Assembly (NCBI GenBank): GCA_036924085.1
Contig: JAVGWX010000004.1
Span: forward strand, 43,604,793-43,668,792
From: Ariolimax columbianus
Taxonomy: Eukaryota; Mollusca; Gastropoda; Stylommatophora; Arionidae
Direction: 5' to 3'
DNA length: 64,000 nucleotides
This document shows positions 12,012 through 23,479 of this stretch, piece by piece. The notes below the pieces were generated by a model. The model worked only from the letters and a program-made list of their open reading frames with translations. It was not told where the DNA came from and did not search any database. Position numbers and translations under genes: made by a program. Within the stretch, counting starts at the first letter, position 1, and the number at the start of each line of letters is the position of its first letter.

Positions 12012-12150
12012 CAACTACATTTACTTTTGCGGCAGTTTTAGCACTGCCACAAATACAGCTATATTCAGCATCATCATCTGCTTGGATGTTTACAATACGC
12101 ATAATACAGCGGTTCTCTCTCCGTTGGATTTCAAACTTCCCGGGCGTGTA
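12012..12150 (-). CDS. Giant muscle-type protein, exon 6: second half of Ig domain 2
   Basis: The minus-strand exon follows the acceptor CATTACCAG and ends at donor GTAAGTATTT (12001-12011). It encodes 46 residues in phase 0, starting YTPGKFEIQRRENR, and ends in phase 1. The F-strand signature is QADDDAEYSCICG; the last strand is TAAKVNVV. It completes the domain begun in the exon at 43045-43184 (WLKGEEVLE joined to YTPGKFEI), across a 30.9-kb intron that holds the nested ubiquitin-like gene. Both the domain fit and the phase support a direct join. Confidence 0.9.
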
Positions 12151-12567
12151 CTGGTAATGAAATAAAGAGGAACATAAGAAAAATAGGAAACTGATTATAA
12201 TAAGGAACAGTAGCTGAAAAAATCAATAGTATATTCTTTGAGGATTTTTATATGTTGATTTGTTAGTTCAGTATTGTTGTTATTTGTTGCCCCTGATGAA
12301 GGTCTATTGGTTGTAACGTAGATTTTGTTTGTGTTCTCGTCTCGGTGCGGTATCTGACCATACCCAATTAAAATTTTAATCAACTTTTACACATTTTTTT
12401 CATTTGTTTTTTTCCCCATTCTTTGATGATGCAGACGTGAGATATATAACGTAAAGACATTTAAAATAACGTTAAGAATACGTTTCATGTAGTAAGTACT
12501 GTGGCGGGCAGTGTCACCTGTGGAATACAGTGTACACTGGTAGAAACGAATATGTCCACTGATGATG

Positions 12568-12790
12568 ATAATGTCCAGTGCCGTCTCCGCATTGAAAGTT
12601 GGCTGCAATGGACCTCCAACATTCGCTTTCTCGTGCCTTGATCATGATGGTACACTTCGACAGACCATTTTTAGTTGATCTCTTGACATCACTCTCCCAT
12701 TAAAGCTATGTCTTCCCATTGGCCGCCTACCTTCAACCTTTCACTCCAGTATTGTTGTCAGCAGAATATCGAGTGTGTTTATGTGCCCAA
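12568..12790. repeat. Dispersed repeat shared with the window's right end
   Basis: GTTGGCTGCAATGGACCTCC, followed by TCGTGCCTTGAT, and a TTCAACCTTTCACTCC plus AGTATTGTT end, match the order of blocks at 63840-64000 (GGTCGGCTGCAATGGATCTC and so on). Family unknown; probably a LINE 3' region in minus orientation. Confidence 0.5.
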
Positions 12791-12825
12791 AATATTTTTC
12801 TTACTTAATTTGGAGAATTTGTTTT

Positions 12826-12826
12826 A

Positions 12827-12857
<31 letters not shown>

Positions 12858-12900
12858 CAACGCACGCACGCACGCACACACACACATACATACACACTCT
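12826..12900. repeat. Compound microsatellite (CT)n, (CGCA)n, (CA)n
   Basis: A CT run from 12829 to about 12858 is followed by CGCACGCACGCACG and a CACACA stretch. Simple sequence only. Confidence 0.95.
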
Positions 12901-13084
12901 CCGCCATGCGCACGCATGTTTTCGACTTTCATTGTTTTGTTTAACAAGTGCTGTTTCACAGGCTAAATACCATTAAACAAAAAGTTCCCACACATCTAAG
13001 GGAATACACGTGTAGATGAATGCAAGTTAAAATGGGCAGCTTCGCATGTCACGTGTACTGGATAGCAAATTGCCTGGGTACGTA

Positions 13085-13650
13085 AACAAAGGAGCAAGGA
13101 AGTGATAGTCAAACTGTATAAAGCATTGGTTAGACCTAGATTGGAGTACTGTGTACAGGTGTGGAGTCATTATCATAAAGGGGATATAAACATGCTGGAA
13201 AGACTACAAAAAAGCTCGACAAAGCTGATAGTGGGATTCCAGAATTACAGTTATGAGAAAAGACTCAGAAAAACAAACTGGCCTGCAATGTCTAGTAGAG
13301 AAGAATTCGAGGTGACAATACAGGTTTATAAGATGATCAGAGGAATGGATAAATTAGACTACAACAATGTTTTTTTTAAAAAATACAGCCACCCACAAAA
13401 ACAAGAGGGCATAGCTACAAATTAACTAATGAGAGGTCAATATTAGATATTAGAAATATTTTGTTAGTCATAGAGTGGTGAATGCATGGAATGCATTGCC
13501 ATGGGAGATAGTGGAGGCAGGGTCAGTTAATGCATTTAAGAATAAATTGGATGCGCATAGCTTTTAGAGCAAGATAATGTAAATGAAACTGCTTGTATAC
13601 AGACTCTACAAAGTCTTCTAAACCAGTTTAAAGACGTTGAGTTAAGTTAA
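13085..13650 (+). mobile_element. LINE 3' end, TTAAG-tail family (copy D2)
   Basis: The plus strand reads the family D C-terminus: MIVKLYKALVRPRLEYCVQV, then MLERLQKSS, KLIVGFQNYSYEKRLRK and QVYKMIRGMDKLDYNN. The shared 3' untranslated block containing ACTCTACAAAGTCTTC and a GTTGAGTTAAGTTAAG tail follows at 13600-13650. 5' truncated, with at least one frameshift near 13270 and stops after 13420. Confidence 0.85.
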
Positions 13651-13724
13651 GTAAAAAGACAGTCTAAATGTAGGATGCTATGAACGCATGAGAAAACAGC
13701 TAGGATAAAAAGATATGACGTCAC

Positions 13725-13860
13725 TCCTTACACGACAACAGTCTGCAGTATGAGAATGGAGATTGAAGTAATGACTTTAGCACTGATGTGGTTATTCGAG
13801 ATCTCTCTTCGTTATCATCGTACTGGTCTATTCAGTATTTGCTTTGAAATGTGCAGAACT
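13725..13860 (+). mobile_element. RNase H relic of LINE family E, left part
   Basis: The plus strand reads VCSMRMEIEVMTLALMW, the alpha-helical part of an RNase H domain that is also seen at 25310-25370 (SIRMEIEIVTSALGW) and 30280-30320 (SSLRTEMKAMTSALR). The copy is interrupted; its 3' end appears at 15561-15700, on the far side of the 35-bp array. Confidence 0.6.
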
Positions 13861-14104
13861 TACGTATACAGCATGAGTGGATAGAAGAGCGACATTAAAC
13901 TGATTTTAATAGATTTGTTGGCCTGCTCCTGGTGGGGGCTGGGGGCAATGAAAGAGCCAATTGTATGGCTCTGCAAACACTGATAGTGAGGGGATAATGT
14001 CATATCTAAATGACAGAGTGTACCCTGATGACACATCAAATGAATAAGCAATCCATAGGTTCACCTAGAGTATAATAGGTTTGATCAAGGCCAATATCCA
14101 TTAA

Positions 14105-14375
14105 CCCACAAAGCTGGCTACAACCAAACAAAAGAAAACGTCTTGGGAAAAGAATGGCATCAGAATATGAGAAGTATGACGTAGTGCGGTGACACTGAAT
14201 CCAAGGAAGAAGAGGAAAGAGCGGTAGACCAAGAAACACCCGAAGAAGAGACTGAAAATGAACTTCGGTCCCTGGACCTGAATTGGAGATCAGCAGATAG
14301 GGCAACTCAAGATCGAACTTGCTGGAGGAGAATTATCAACGGCCTGTGCCCCGAAGGACATTGAACGAATTAATG
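14105..14375 (+). mobile_element. LINE 3' end (WRSxxRATQDRxxWR-type C-terminus)
   Basis: Reads KKRKERXTKKHPKKRLKM-like basic residues, then WRSADRATQDRTCWRRI and INGLCPEGH before a stop. This is a standard C-terminus of mollusc LINE polyproteins. It ends with a short ATTAATGAATCAAT tail that runs straight into the 35-bp array. Confidence 0.65.
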
Positions 14376-15560
14376 AATCAATAGATTGTAGAAGTTTGAA
14401 CACAAACGTTGATCAATACATTGTAGAAGTTTGAACACAAACGTGGATCAATAGATTGTAGAAGTTTGAACACAAACGTGGATCAATAGATTGTGGAAGT
14501 TTGAACACAAACGTGGATCAGTAAATTGTAGACGTTTGAACACAAACGTGGATCAATAGATTGTAGAAGTTTGAACACAAACGTGGATCAATAGATTGTA
14601 GAAGTTTGAACACAAACGTGGATCAATAGATTGTGGAAGTTTGAACACAAACGTGGATTGTGGAAGTTTGAACACAAACGTGGATCAATAAATTGTAGAC
14701 GTTTGAACACAAACGTGGATCAATAGATTGTAGAAGTTTGAACACAAACGTGGATCAATAGATTGTGGAAGTTTGAACACAAACGTGGACCAATAGATTG
14801 TGGAAGTTTGAACACAAACGTGGATCAATAGATTGTGGAAGTTTGAACACAAACGTGGATCAATAGATTGTAGAAGTTTGAACAAAAACGTGGATCAATA
14901 GATTGTGGAAGTTTGAACACAAACGTGGATCAATAGATTGTGGAAGTTTGAACACAAACGTGGATCAATAGATTGTAGACGTTTGAACACAAACGTGGAT
15001 CAATAGATTGTAGAAGTTTGAACACAAACGTGGATCAATAGATTGTGGAAGTTTGAACACAAACGTGGATCAATAGATTGTGGAAGTTTGAACACAAACG
15101 TGGATCAATAAATTGTAGACGTTTGAACACAAACGTGGATCAATAGATTGTAGAAGTTTGAACACAAACGTGGATCAATAGATTGTGGAAGTTTGAACAC
15201 AAACGTGGATCAATAGATTGTGGAAGTTTGAACACAAACGTGGATCAATAGATTGTAGACGTTTGAACACAAACGTGGATCAATAGATTGTAGAAGTTTG
15301 AACACAAACGTGGATCAATAGATTGTGGAAGTTTGAACACAAACGTGGACCAATAGATTGTGGAAGTTTGAACACAAACGTGGATCAATAGATTGTGGAA
15401 GTTTGAACACAAACGTGGATCAATAGATTGTGGAAGTTTGAACTCAAACGTGGATCAATAGATTGTGGAAGTTTGAACACAAACGTGGACCAATAAATTG
15501 TGGAAGTTTGAACACAAACGTGGACCAATAGATTGTGGAAGTTTGAACACAAACGTGGAT
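14376..15560. repeat. 35-bp tandem array with 140-bp higher-order period
   Basis: About 34 copies of a 35-bp unit (blocks GATCAATAGATTGTGG and AAGTTTGAACACAAACGTG). Units come in three main versions differing at GTAGACG, GTAGAAG or GTGGAAG. The GTAGACG version recurs exactly every 140 bases at about 14970, 15110 and 15250, a four-unit higher-order repeat. Each unit holds the inverted repeat GTTTG-AACA-CAAAC; in the GTAGACG version the arms extend to seven bases. One short unit lies near 14655. Reading frames through it are by-products of the repeat. Confidence 0.97.
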
Positions 15561-15700
15561 CGAGGAAGTATCAGGAGAGTACAACCATGGAGTTAAAGAG
15601 ACCAACCGTATTTATACACTTCCCAATTTGCTTATAAAGAGACTGAACATAAATAGGTATGCCCAGAATGCAGTGATGTCGATCCTACATAACGTATGGT
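15561..15700 (+). mobile_element. 3' end of LINE family E, right part
   Basis: The blocks GAGAGTACAACCATGG, CACTTCCCAATTTGC and GAGACTGAACATAAATAGG plus GTATGCCCAGAATGCAGTGA match the family E copy at 30690-30800 (GAGAGTGTACAACCAGGG, GAGACTGAGCACATATTGG, GTTCGGAGTGCAGTGAC). This suggests that the 35-bp array expanded within or next to a family E copy. Confidence 0.6.
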
Positions 15701-16378
15701 AAATAAAACTCAAATGCACGTTATTCGGTCTTCTCATAAGACGTGAAATGGAAGCATAGAAAGAACAAAAATGTAGATATTCGCTTCATAAGCAAACACA
15801 AGCTGTCTAGGCAATATAAATTTATAACTGAACATTTGATATCAAATCAGTGTAGCTTTGGGTCCGGTATTGCAGAAATTATTGATTTTTCTTGGTTTAA
15901 TCACTTCTTGCCTTTCAACAGGGAAATCAATGAGGCGTTAAAACAGTCGACGGACCGTTAAATATGTCGTTTTATGTGGCATTATCTCATTATCTCAAAA
16001 TAGGTCAACATTTATGGACAGGCTATTATTTGCAGCACGTAACATATCCAGAGGCGTACTAAAGGGTAGTGAGGAGAAAAGGTACCCCAAGGGTGACAGT
16101 CGAAGAGATTGGGGGGGGGGGGGGAGAGAGAGAAGAGCAGCGGGTTTCATCGATAAGGATTGCATAGTTTGCCTTTTGATGCCTTCATAATTTGAAGTTT
16201 GAATTAACTTAAAACATGCTATCACCCGAAACACAATAATATGCTTCGGCCGTACAGCTTAATGCCCAGCAATTTTTTATTTAAAATATGTTAATTTAAA
16301 AAAAACTGCACTATTTAAACACATAACTGCGAAATAGTGTTTTCTTGTTCTGTGTTGATATGGAATTATTTATTTTGC

Positions 16379-16381
<3 letters not shown>

Positions 16382-16449
<68 letters not shown>

Positions 16450-16470
16450 CAGAAAGAGAGAGAGAGATTT
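16382..16470. repeat. (GA)n microsatellite
   Basis: An uninterrupted GA run from 16382 to about 16442 is followed by imperfect GAGA. A run of G lies shortly upstream near 16110-16123. Apparent ORFs rich in Arg-Glu or Leu-Ser are artefacts. Confidence 0.97.
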
Positions 16471-16597
16471 TCTCCACAAAAAAGAAGAATACGCCCTTAC
16501 TACCAAATGGGGTATATTCACTCCTGACGTACTTCCATTTTTAGAATCTGATTTTGATGCTGTATGTTGCTTCTGTACCGTTTTAAACATTTTGGTG

Positions 16598-16858
16598 TGA
16601 GGACGGCGTGGGCTAGTGGTTTAGTGACACGGCTCACAATCCGAAGGTGATGGTTTCGCTCCCCACCACAGCACTGGCCGTTACCCCGGGGAAGCAGACC
16701 CTTAAAGAAATGCAGGAGGAAGCAGACCCTTACATAAAATGCATGTCGAAGTCGGATGCATTGGGCCGACGGCGCAAAATAAAAACTTAGTGCAGCGCAC
16801 ACCGTTTGTGGATTAGAGAAATAAGGCGAACGCCAAAAAAAAACCCCCAAAAAACAAC
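16598..16858 (+). mobile_element. tRNA-derived SINE family S1, copy S1a
   Basis: The head contains a pol III A box (GGGCTAGTGGTTTAGTG) and a decayed B box (GATGGTTTCGCTCC). Then come the paired GGAAGCAGACCCTTA blocks, the core GTCGAAGTCGGATGCATTGG with a GGCGCAAAATAAAAA end, and an A-rich tail. Target-site duplications flank it: ACATTTTGGTG at 16587-16597 and ACATTTTGATG at 16859-16869. The one mismatch indicates moderate age. Confidence 0.92.
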
Positions 16859-17389
16859 ACATTTTGATGACAGTAAATGAAGATCATGAAGGCAACAACA
16901 TCAATCATCATGAAACTGAAATCAATGGAATTAAATAAAACAACTTGATGATCCCCACATTGCCGATAACATGGTTCGTGCTATTTTGTTTTATATTCTA
17001 CACAACCGAACCACAATCAGAAGCAAAATAAAATTAGTACTATGAGAGGTCACAGAAATTGGTGATGAGAACACAATGGGAACAAACAAAACAAAGATTA
17101 TGATAACAAAGATTATGATAACACAGATTATGATAACAAATGCAACTAACGACAATCGTATTATTTTGGGAGACACACTCGTATAAGATTTTGAATCATT
17201 CATGCATCTTGAAAGCAATATAAACAAAGTAGGAGATATAAATAAGAAACAAAAGTATAAAAGGTGAGAAGAACTTTTAATGCAGTTAGGAACTTATGGA
17301 AATCATTAGACGTTAATTACAACACAAAAATAAAAATTTGCAAGTCAAATTGTAAAGTTCATTCTTTTCTATGGCTCTGAAACAAGGAG

Positions 17390-17700
17390 ATAAACAAGAC
17401 CAGAAAAGGTACATATTTTCATAAATGGCTACACGGGCATGAATACAGAGGTTCAAATAGGATGAAAACATTACAAATATACAATTGTGGGAAATAACTA
17501 GACTTTACATCAGTGGAAGATTACGTCAGGATAAGGCCCTAACGTTGGATAGGGCACACATTAAGGAAATCAGCTGGTTGCATTTCAAGACAGAAGAGAG
17601 CTCGAGGCAAATATAAAGGATAATTAGTGAACGGATGATATAGTACAATGCATTTGTTGAAAACCTATACTCCAGAGGGAGCTGGCAGATTTTGATTGAT
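17390..17700 (+). mobile_element. Probable LINE 3' end with GATT tail
   Basis: The end block AACCTATACTCCAGAGGG, then GAGCTGGCAGATTTTGATTG, matches the end of 38280-38560 (GACCTATGCTCCACATGG, GAGCTGACAGGTTTTTGATT). Protein content is too decayed to read. Confidence 0.5.
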
Positions 17701-17901
17701 AAAGAGCAAAGTGCGTCTGAGTAGTGAGTGATACAGAGTGCGATCTTCTACTTGGTTCGATCATCGTTATCGAGACAATCATGCCAATTCAGCTGTAAAA
17801 GGGTTCCGGACTTTAATGTTAGGGAAGTAAAGTAACTGGTCACCTCACATTTCTTTCTTTCTTTCTCTCTCTCTCACAAAGACAGGCAGGCAGTCAGTTA
17901 C

Positions 17902-18045
<144 letters not shown>

Positions 18046-18049
18046 ATAG

Positions 18050-19240
18050 ATTACAACTATACTAATGTACGACTATTAGGACAATTTACTTGCTATCATA
18101 ACATTATGTAGTCAAATTTTCCCGTATACTTATCGATCACATGAAGCATGTGGTTGAACCCTTGATTGTTGTACGTCCCACCCCATTTTTCACACCTGTG
18201 TGTTCCCTAGCAGCGTAGCATAAATTTCTACCATATACAAAGCAAGTGCAGTAAGATTACAGTTGAAGAATACAAGTAGTGGAATTTATACAGTGCGTAG
18301 TGGAACTGATCGACACGATAAGCCAGGACGCGGGTGTGTAGTATGTTTTGTGTGTCTATGTGCGTATTTGATAAAAAACGTGCGGCTGAATATGCGGATT
18401 ACTGCTGGTGTCAAGCAACTTACAGCTCTCGAGAACAACGGTAAATAAAAGACTGTTCGAAAATACGCTTGGCAAAATATCTATCCGTGCGTCACTATCG
18501 ATTTACCGTAATACCCCGATATATGGTTTCTAGTTCTTAATTTATTTTAATATAATCTACGTAAGGAGAACAATTTAATTGAAGCAAATATGATTACTTC
18601 TTCTTCATTTGAATGAAGAACAAAGCAACAAAAAAGGCAGTAATAAAGTTTTACCAACAAATTGTAGCATTCATGTACATGCACTTTGATATGTAAAGGC
18701 ATTGATCAAAGAATGTCACGTTCCTCTACTCTCGAACATGCAATAAAGAACTTCCATAAAGTGATATCAGTGCAGGAATCCTGTCAAGATTTATCTGAAG
18801 GAAAACACTAGATAGCATAAACACTTCTTTGAGTTCCTTCTACACATCTTTCAGTCGCGAAAGCTTTTAATAACTAATTTATGATTGGCATTCTTGCTAG
18901 CCATTTTCAGCTTTAGGTCAAGTTCTTTTCAAGGCACAACCATTTTCTAACATTTAATGATTTTGATTGATCAAATGATGATCCCAGGTTAAAATCGTTA
19001 CGGATTTATATTAATATTTATTTAATTTAGTTTGCTTTCCTCTTTTTGTGTCACTTTATTTTGTCTAATCGGTCATATTTCATAAAGGTATTTCTAAAAT
19101 GAAACACGGATAAGCATCTGTTAACGGAGTATGCGATCTTACGAAAAAGATCAATTTTGTTGATTGTACTAAAATTTTGGATTTAATATTGATTTATGAC
19201 ATTCGAAACACATTTAGATAATTGTTGTCTTTCATTCTAT
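18050..19240. other. Intron segment, no gene seen
   Basis: AT-rich DNA within the 30.9-kb intron. I find no exon, repeat family or readable protein in it. Confidence 0.4.
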
Positions 19241-19249
19241 TTATGGTTG

Positions 19250-19510
19250 TTCAGTTTGAGGGCTGGGAAACAATTGCTCGAACTGTTTGGAGACAGTCAG
19301 TTGGAAAGGGCAAAGTGGCTGCCGACGCTCGTACATGCCTTCTGGCTACTGATAAAAGAGAAAGACTGAAGAGTACGAGAAACACCTCGGCAAGCCAGCC
19401 TCCTCAGCTTAGTTGTACGATCTGTGGCTGGGACTGTCATTCGCGGATCGGCATTTACAGTCAAACAAACAGTGTCGAAATACAGGAGACAGAGCTGGAC
19501 AAAACTCACA
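19250..19510 (+). mobile_element. LINE C-terminus with zinc-finger remnant
   Basis: The plus strand reads WETIARTVWRQSVGKGKV and a basic stretch with TDKRERLKS, then SCTICGWDCHSRIGIYSQ. The last motif matches the Cys-x2-Cys-x3-Cys-HSRIGL-x-SH zinc finger that closes many metazoan LINE polyproteins. The final His is changed to Gln and the last Cys is absent. Only this 3' end remains. Confidence 0.7.
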
Positions 19511-20039
19511 GTGCGCCACGCGCATGGTCTACAAAGACAGAGTCCGTGGGGAGTCCGTGATAATTACTTGTATATGTCCGAAGTAGAGTCAAGAAGTAAT
19601 ATTTATATTTTATATTAATAGAATATATAATAGTAAGGGTATCTTTTCCCTCCTCCTCGTAGAAGTATAGCTACGTGTTCTTGCCTAACAATGCAACTTA
19701 CCTGTTCATGTATGTTAATGTTGTTTTATATACACCATTAATTAGCTTTAGTTCTTGTTATTGGTCAGCATTGGTATGCAGTTTTAATGCATGCCATAAG
19801 ATATGTCACTCGATTGGTACCCTGGATGAACTAGGACCACAATTAACCTTCCCAGTAAGTCGTAAAATGCGACTAAATAAAGTTGTATGTGTGGCTTGCA
19901 ACGTAAAGTTGTAAAACTATTGCTATTTAAACTGTTATTGGAAATGCGCAGATGCAAGCTTCCTGTGATGAGACCAGCTGTAGTGACGGTTATATGTTTC
20001 CCTTGAGGCGAAAGGCGAATAAAGTTTACTCTTTCTGCA

Positions 20040-20210
20040 GGGAACGAAGAGTAATCAGGGTCAGGTCAAACATACTGATCAAGGTGGGAGCGAAGAGTTA
20101 TCAAGGTCAGGTGAAACAGACTGATCAAGTTGGGAGTGAAGAGAAATCGAGGTCAGGTGAAACATACTGATCAAGGTGGGAGGGAAAAGTAATCAGGGTC
20201 ACGTGAATCA
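20040..20210. repeat. About 50-bp tandem repeat, 3 to 4 copies
   Basis: Units carry GAAGAGTAATCAGGGTCAGG, then AACATACTGATCAAGGTGGG. Copies start near 20046, 20092, 20142 and 20188, with a few substitutions each. Confidence 0.8.
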
Positions 20211-20214
20211 TACT

Positions 20215-20425
20215 TACCAAGACCCCACCTTATGTTCTCCTTCGCTCTCCTGTGAAAAGGCTGTGTCACAGCAGTCTGACTAAAGAGGTGGAGATCGATA
20301 CTGTAATCTCCATAGTGATAATTTTACCGAGAAACCTCACATTGCACTACAGTCAGGACGATCCCAGTTCACCTTCTCATGTACGCCTCATGATGTAAAA
20401 GGAGCCACTTTAAATCAGCTATAAA
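20215..20425 (+). repeat. Dispersed repeat shared with 10690-10980
   Basis: GCAGTCTGACTAAAGAGG, followed by GATCGATACTGTAATCTCC and CACATTGCACTACA, correspond in order to blocks at 10800-10930. Family unknown. Confidence 0.45.
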
Positions 20426-20726
20426 AAAATTAAAAAAACACCTCAGGATTAACTCAACTCAGCCCTTGTACTTCGAAATTTAAAAAAAACTTGTTCTCCA
20501 TTTGCATCGATTTTCCGTCAACTGACAAGTGATCGGTTAAGTAATTGCATGTCGTAATGGAGTATTCCTTTCTAGTCCTTGCATTGACGGAATTCTATGT
20601 ACTTACAAGATAAGGATTATCAAAGGGAAACAAGGAGGAAAGAACAGGACAATGCAAACGTTAAACGTGTAAAGTCGACTAAAGAGGGTTGTGTATGTGG
20701 GTTGTAAATCTTTTCATATGAAACTA

Positions 20727-21080
20727 GGGATCAAGATGCTGAGCAGCGCATGAGCTGCAGTGGTCAGCGACCCATAGCTGACTGCTAGCGTCAGGGCCAG
20801 CGAAACAAAGCTGCCAAAACCCTTCTACATCTCCACGCGGTGATCCTGGATAACATGGTGCAGCGGGGCAGACTGGCTAAGGAGAAGGGACCGAACAGGG
20901 AATGCTAACCCGGAACTAAAAAAATGCTTGCTGAAGTCGGATGTGTTGGACTGAAAGGTGCAAATATCGCAGTCAAGCTGTAAACTACGACACAAAGCAT
21001 TCCGTTCTCTGGACTAAATTCTGCTACGTAAGCCCTTTTAGGGCTTGGTAGCGGGAGATTGAGAACGAACGAAGCCAAGC
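20727..21080 (+). mobile_element. SINE-like family R, copy R2, with perfect TSD
   Basis: A full-length copy runs from GGATCAAGATGCTGAGCAGC, through GTCAGGGCCAGCGAAAC, the core GCTGAAGTCGGATGTGTTGG with AAAGGTGCAAATATC, to the tail GAGAACGAACGAAGCC. Flanking duplications CATATGAAACTA at 20715-20726 and 21081-21092 are identical, which shows integration by target-primed reverse transcription. No ORF of its own; I cannot identify a convincing pol III A/B pair in the head. Confidence 0.92.
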
Positions 21081-22554
21081 CATATGAAACTAATTTCTGC
21101 TGAAGCCAGCACTGCAACAGCGAACGAAGACGTTTTGATTCAATTTTCTTGTAAGGGGTTTAGCATTAGTGGTGACTGTATGCTCCATAGGGAGTGAAAA
21201 TGCGACAAGAAGACGATTCAAAAAGCTATTCATAGCCAGGTTTCTTCGCTGGTATGACTTTTATTCTTTCACTCCACTCTTGCCAGGAAGTTTTTCGTGG
21301 AGCTAATGCTTCCCTTTATTTAGTCAAGCGTGTTGCGACCACAAATAAGGAAGGTATTACAGACTAGTATTATAGACAGGTGGAGATATAAATCTGTCCG
21401 GGACACTTCTGTGAAGCCCAACTGATTTTAGATATTAAGCACACTATAGAATTCTCACATAGTGTCTGTGTTAGGGTGTGTTTGACTAACTTGTAATTCG
21501 GTACTTCCCGGTGCCTCGCCGTACGTTCACATGTATCACAAACTCACTTGACAGTCGAAGGACAACTGGTTGTGAACTCATTATAAAAACAACGGAATTG
21601 TTTATTATGTAATACAAACCATCTTTCATACTTTAATTGTCCCGACTATGACGTGTAACATAAGTGTTTACATTTAAAATAGAAAGGTTGCTTCTATTTA
21701 CTTTCATCAAATTGAAACATAATTAAATCTATTATGTTAGTATTTTTACCAAAGTTCTAATCTATTACAAAAGAATAAGGCCGCTGTAACTTTCTAAAAT
21801 GTCATAAAAGACGACCGAAGAGAGGTGTATGGAGGACTTGCACCCACATTATGTTGGAAAGTCACCACCAATACTCAGATTCAGGCCCCCTGTTTATGGG
21901 CCAACTTAAGTAGTGGCCCAATGCTTCACTTGGAGCGGAAAGGTGAAACATTAAATCAATAATATTTACGTGTATTACATTTCTCTCACGTGTGAACATG
22001 TACAATTTGTAAAGATGTTGCAAACTAACTATCGTAAGTATTCTAGTAACACTCGAAATGAATGATAGCTGAAAAATAGTTTAACATAGGAACAGTAAAC
22101 ATACTTCTGCTATTATTCATAAGTAAACTTGTAGGCAATTATTTACGTTGTTCAGTCGCCATTTTGTAAACCAACCAACTAACCAACCATTTGATTTATC
22201 GATATCGGATACCTCACGGATCACGATACAAAGGTACACATGCATGTTTTTAATGGCGAGTGTGTTGTTCTGGGTATTTTATGTACATTTTATTTCTTCT
22301 TCTAGGATTGTAGATATCTTGTGATGATGATGATTCGCACGTGAAGAATAAGGTCACAACTACATCTGGAATTCTATATTCGAACATGTGCAGTGGCGGT
22401 TTCAGTAGTAACGGTTTTACACTATAAGGTTGATAGCTTTGTACACAATCCTGTCTATATATACAGTGGTTTTATTCTTTTCAACCCCGGTTCGACGGGT
22501 GGATACGATCTGTGTTTATATAAATACCACATAGTAGCAGCAACTGATTAGTTG

Positions 22555-22630
22555 TAGTGGAAGAGCCTTGGCTTGTTACGGCAAAGGTACGGGATTCAAC
22601 TCCGCTATCCGCACGCTCCACTCGACCGAA
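22555..22630 (+). mobile_element. tRNA-like SINE head
   Basis: TAGTGGAAGAGCCTTGGC resembles an A box region and GGTACGGGATTCAACTCC a B box. No full tRNA cloverleaf is formed. Probably the head of an old SINE. Confidence 0.35.
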
Positions 22631-23479
22631 CTGTAAAGTGATTAATTTGAAAATGTGTTCCTGCCTTCAGGGAAAGAAATGCAACGAGGGAGATAACTTG
22701 CAATCTCACTTGATACATGATGTGTCTTGGTACAATGAAATCTCTAACACTTCATCCCCCACTGCAGTTTCTACTACCATATGTGACTTTATTAATTAAC
22801 ATCAACTAGGTATAGTAGTTAACAGTATCGGACCTCATAATCATGTATATACTTTTATTTTCGTGAGTAGCCAGGGAGACAAAGGGTCAGGTCTGTATTC
22901 CTGTCGCAGCTCTCGTCTTACATCATATTTATACGCCGTGTGCCATATTGGAAATATGTTAGACCCATATTATCTTGGCCGTCTTTATTTTCCAGATTGT
23001 TCGGGTACACAATTGTTTAGCCTGGGTCGACCACGGTTGCCGTTTTGATTTCGAAAATAAATCACACATTAACTGCGGACCTAACCCAGATCTCTCCACT
23101 GCGCACCCAGTCCACCAACCAGTAAGATTGACTCCTGATTCACATTTAGGAAAGCGAGGATAGCCATCCCGCCTAACAAACTTGAAAACGAGGTAAAACT
23201 AAGGCTCAAACACTTTATAGCAGACGCTATTGTCTGATACAGGACTATCAATACGTTTTCGGTTTTATTGCTGATGTGGGGTCATATTCACCCACCGTAC
23301 CTATAGTCGGCTATAGAGACTTTACATATGGGCAAGCCACGTACATGTTAGAGGAGAAGTAATAACGAAATTACATTTGTTTTTTAAACTGTTGCATGTT
23401 ATTCTCATTGCTTTGGTAATAGAGGGGTTTTAAAAGCTGCTACATATATATAAATATATTTGTACTACTAGAACCATGC

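Noticed and set aside
14685..14885. Minus-strand ORF with repeated IDPRLCSN residues
   Set aside because: It is a by-product of the 35-bp array, and the frame is lost where a variant unit occurs.
14376..15560. Regular 35-bp repeats that look like a CRISPR array
   Set aside because: The repeats are directly adjacent with no unique spacers, vary between units, and lie in a eukaryotic intron with no cas genes.
16337..16600. Arg-Glu-rich or Leu-Ser-rich ORFs
   Set aside because: They are translations of the (GA)n microsatellite.
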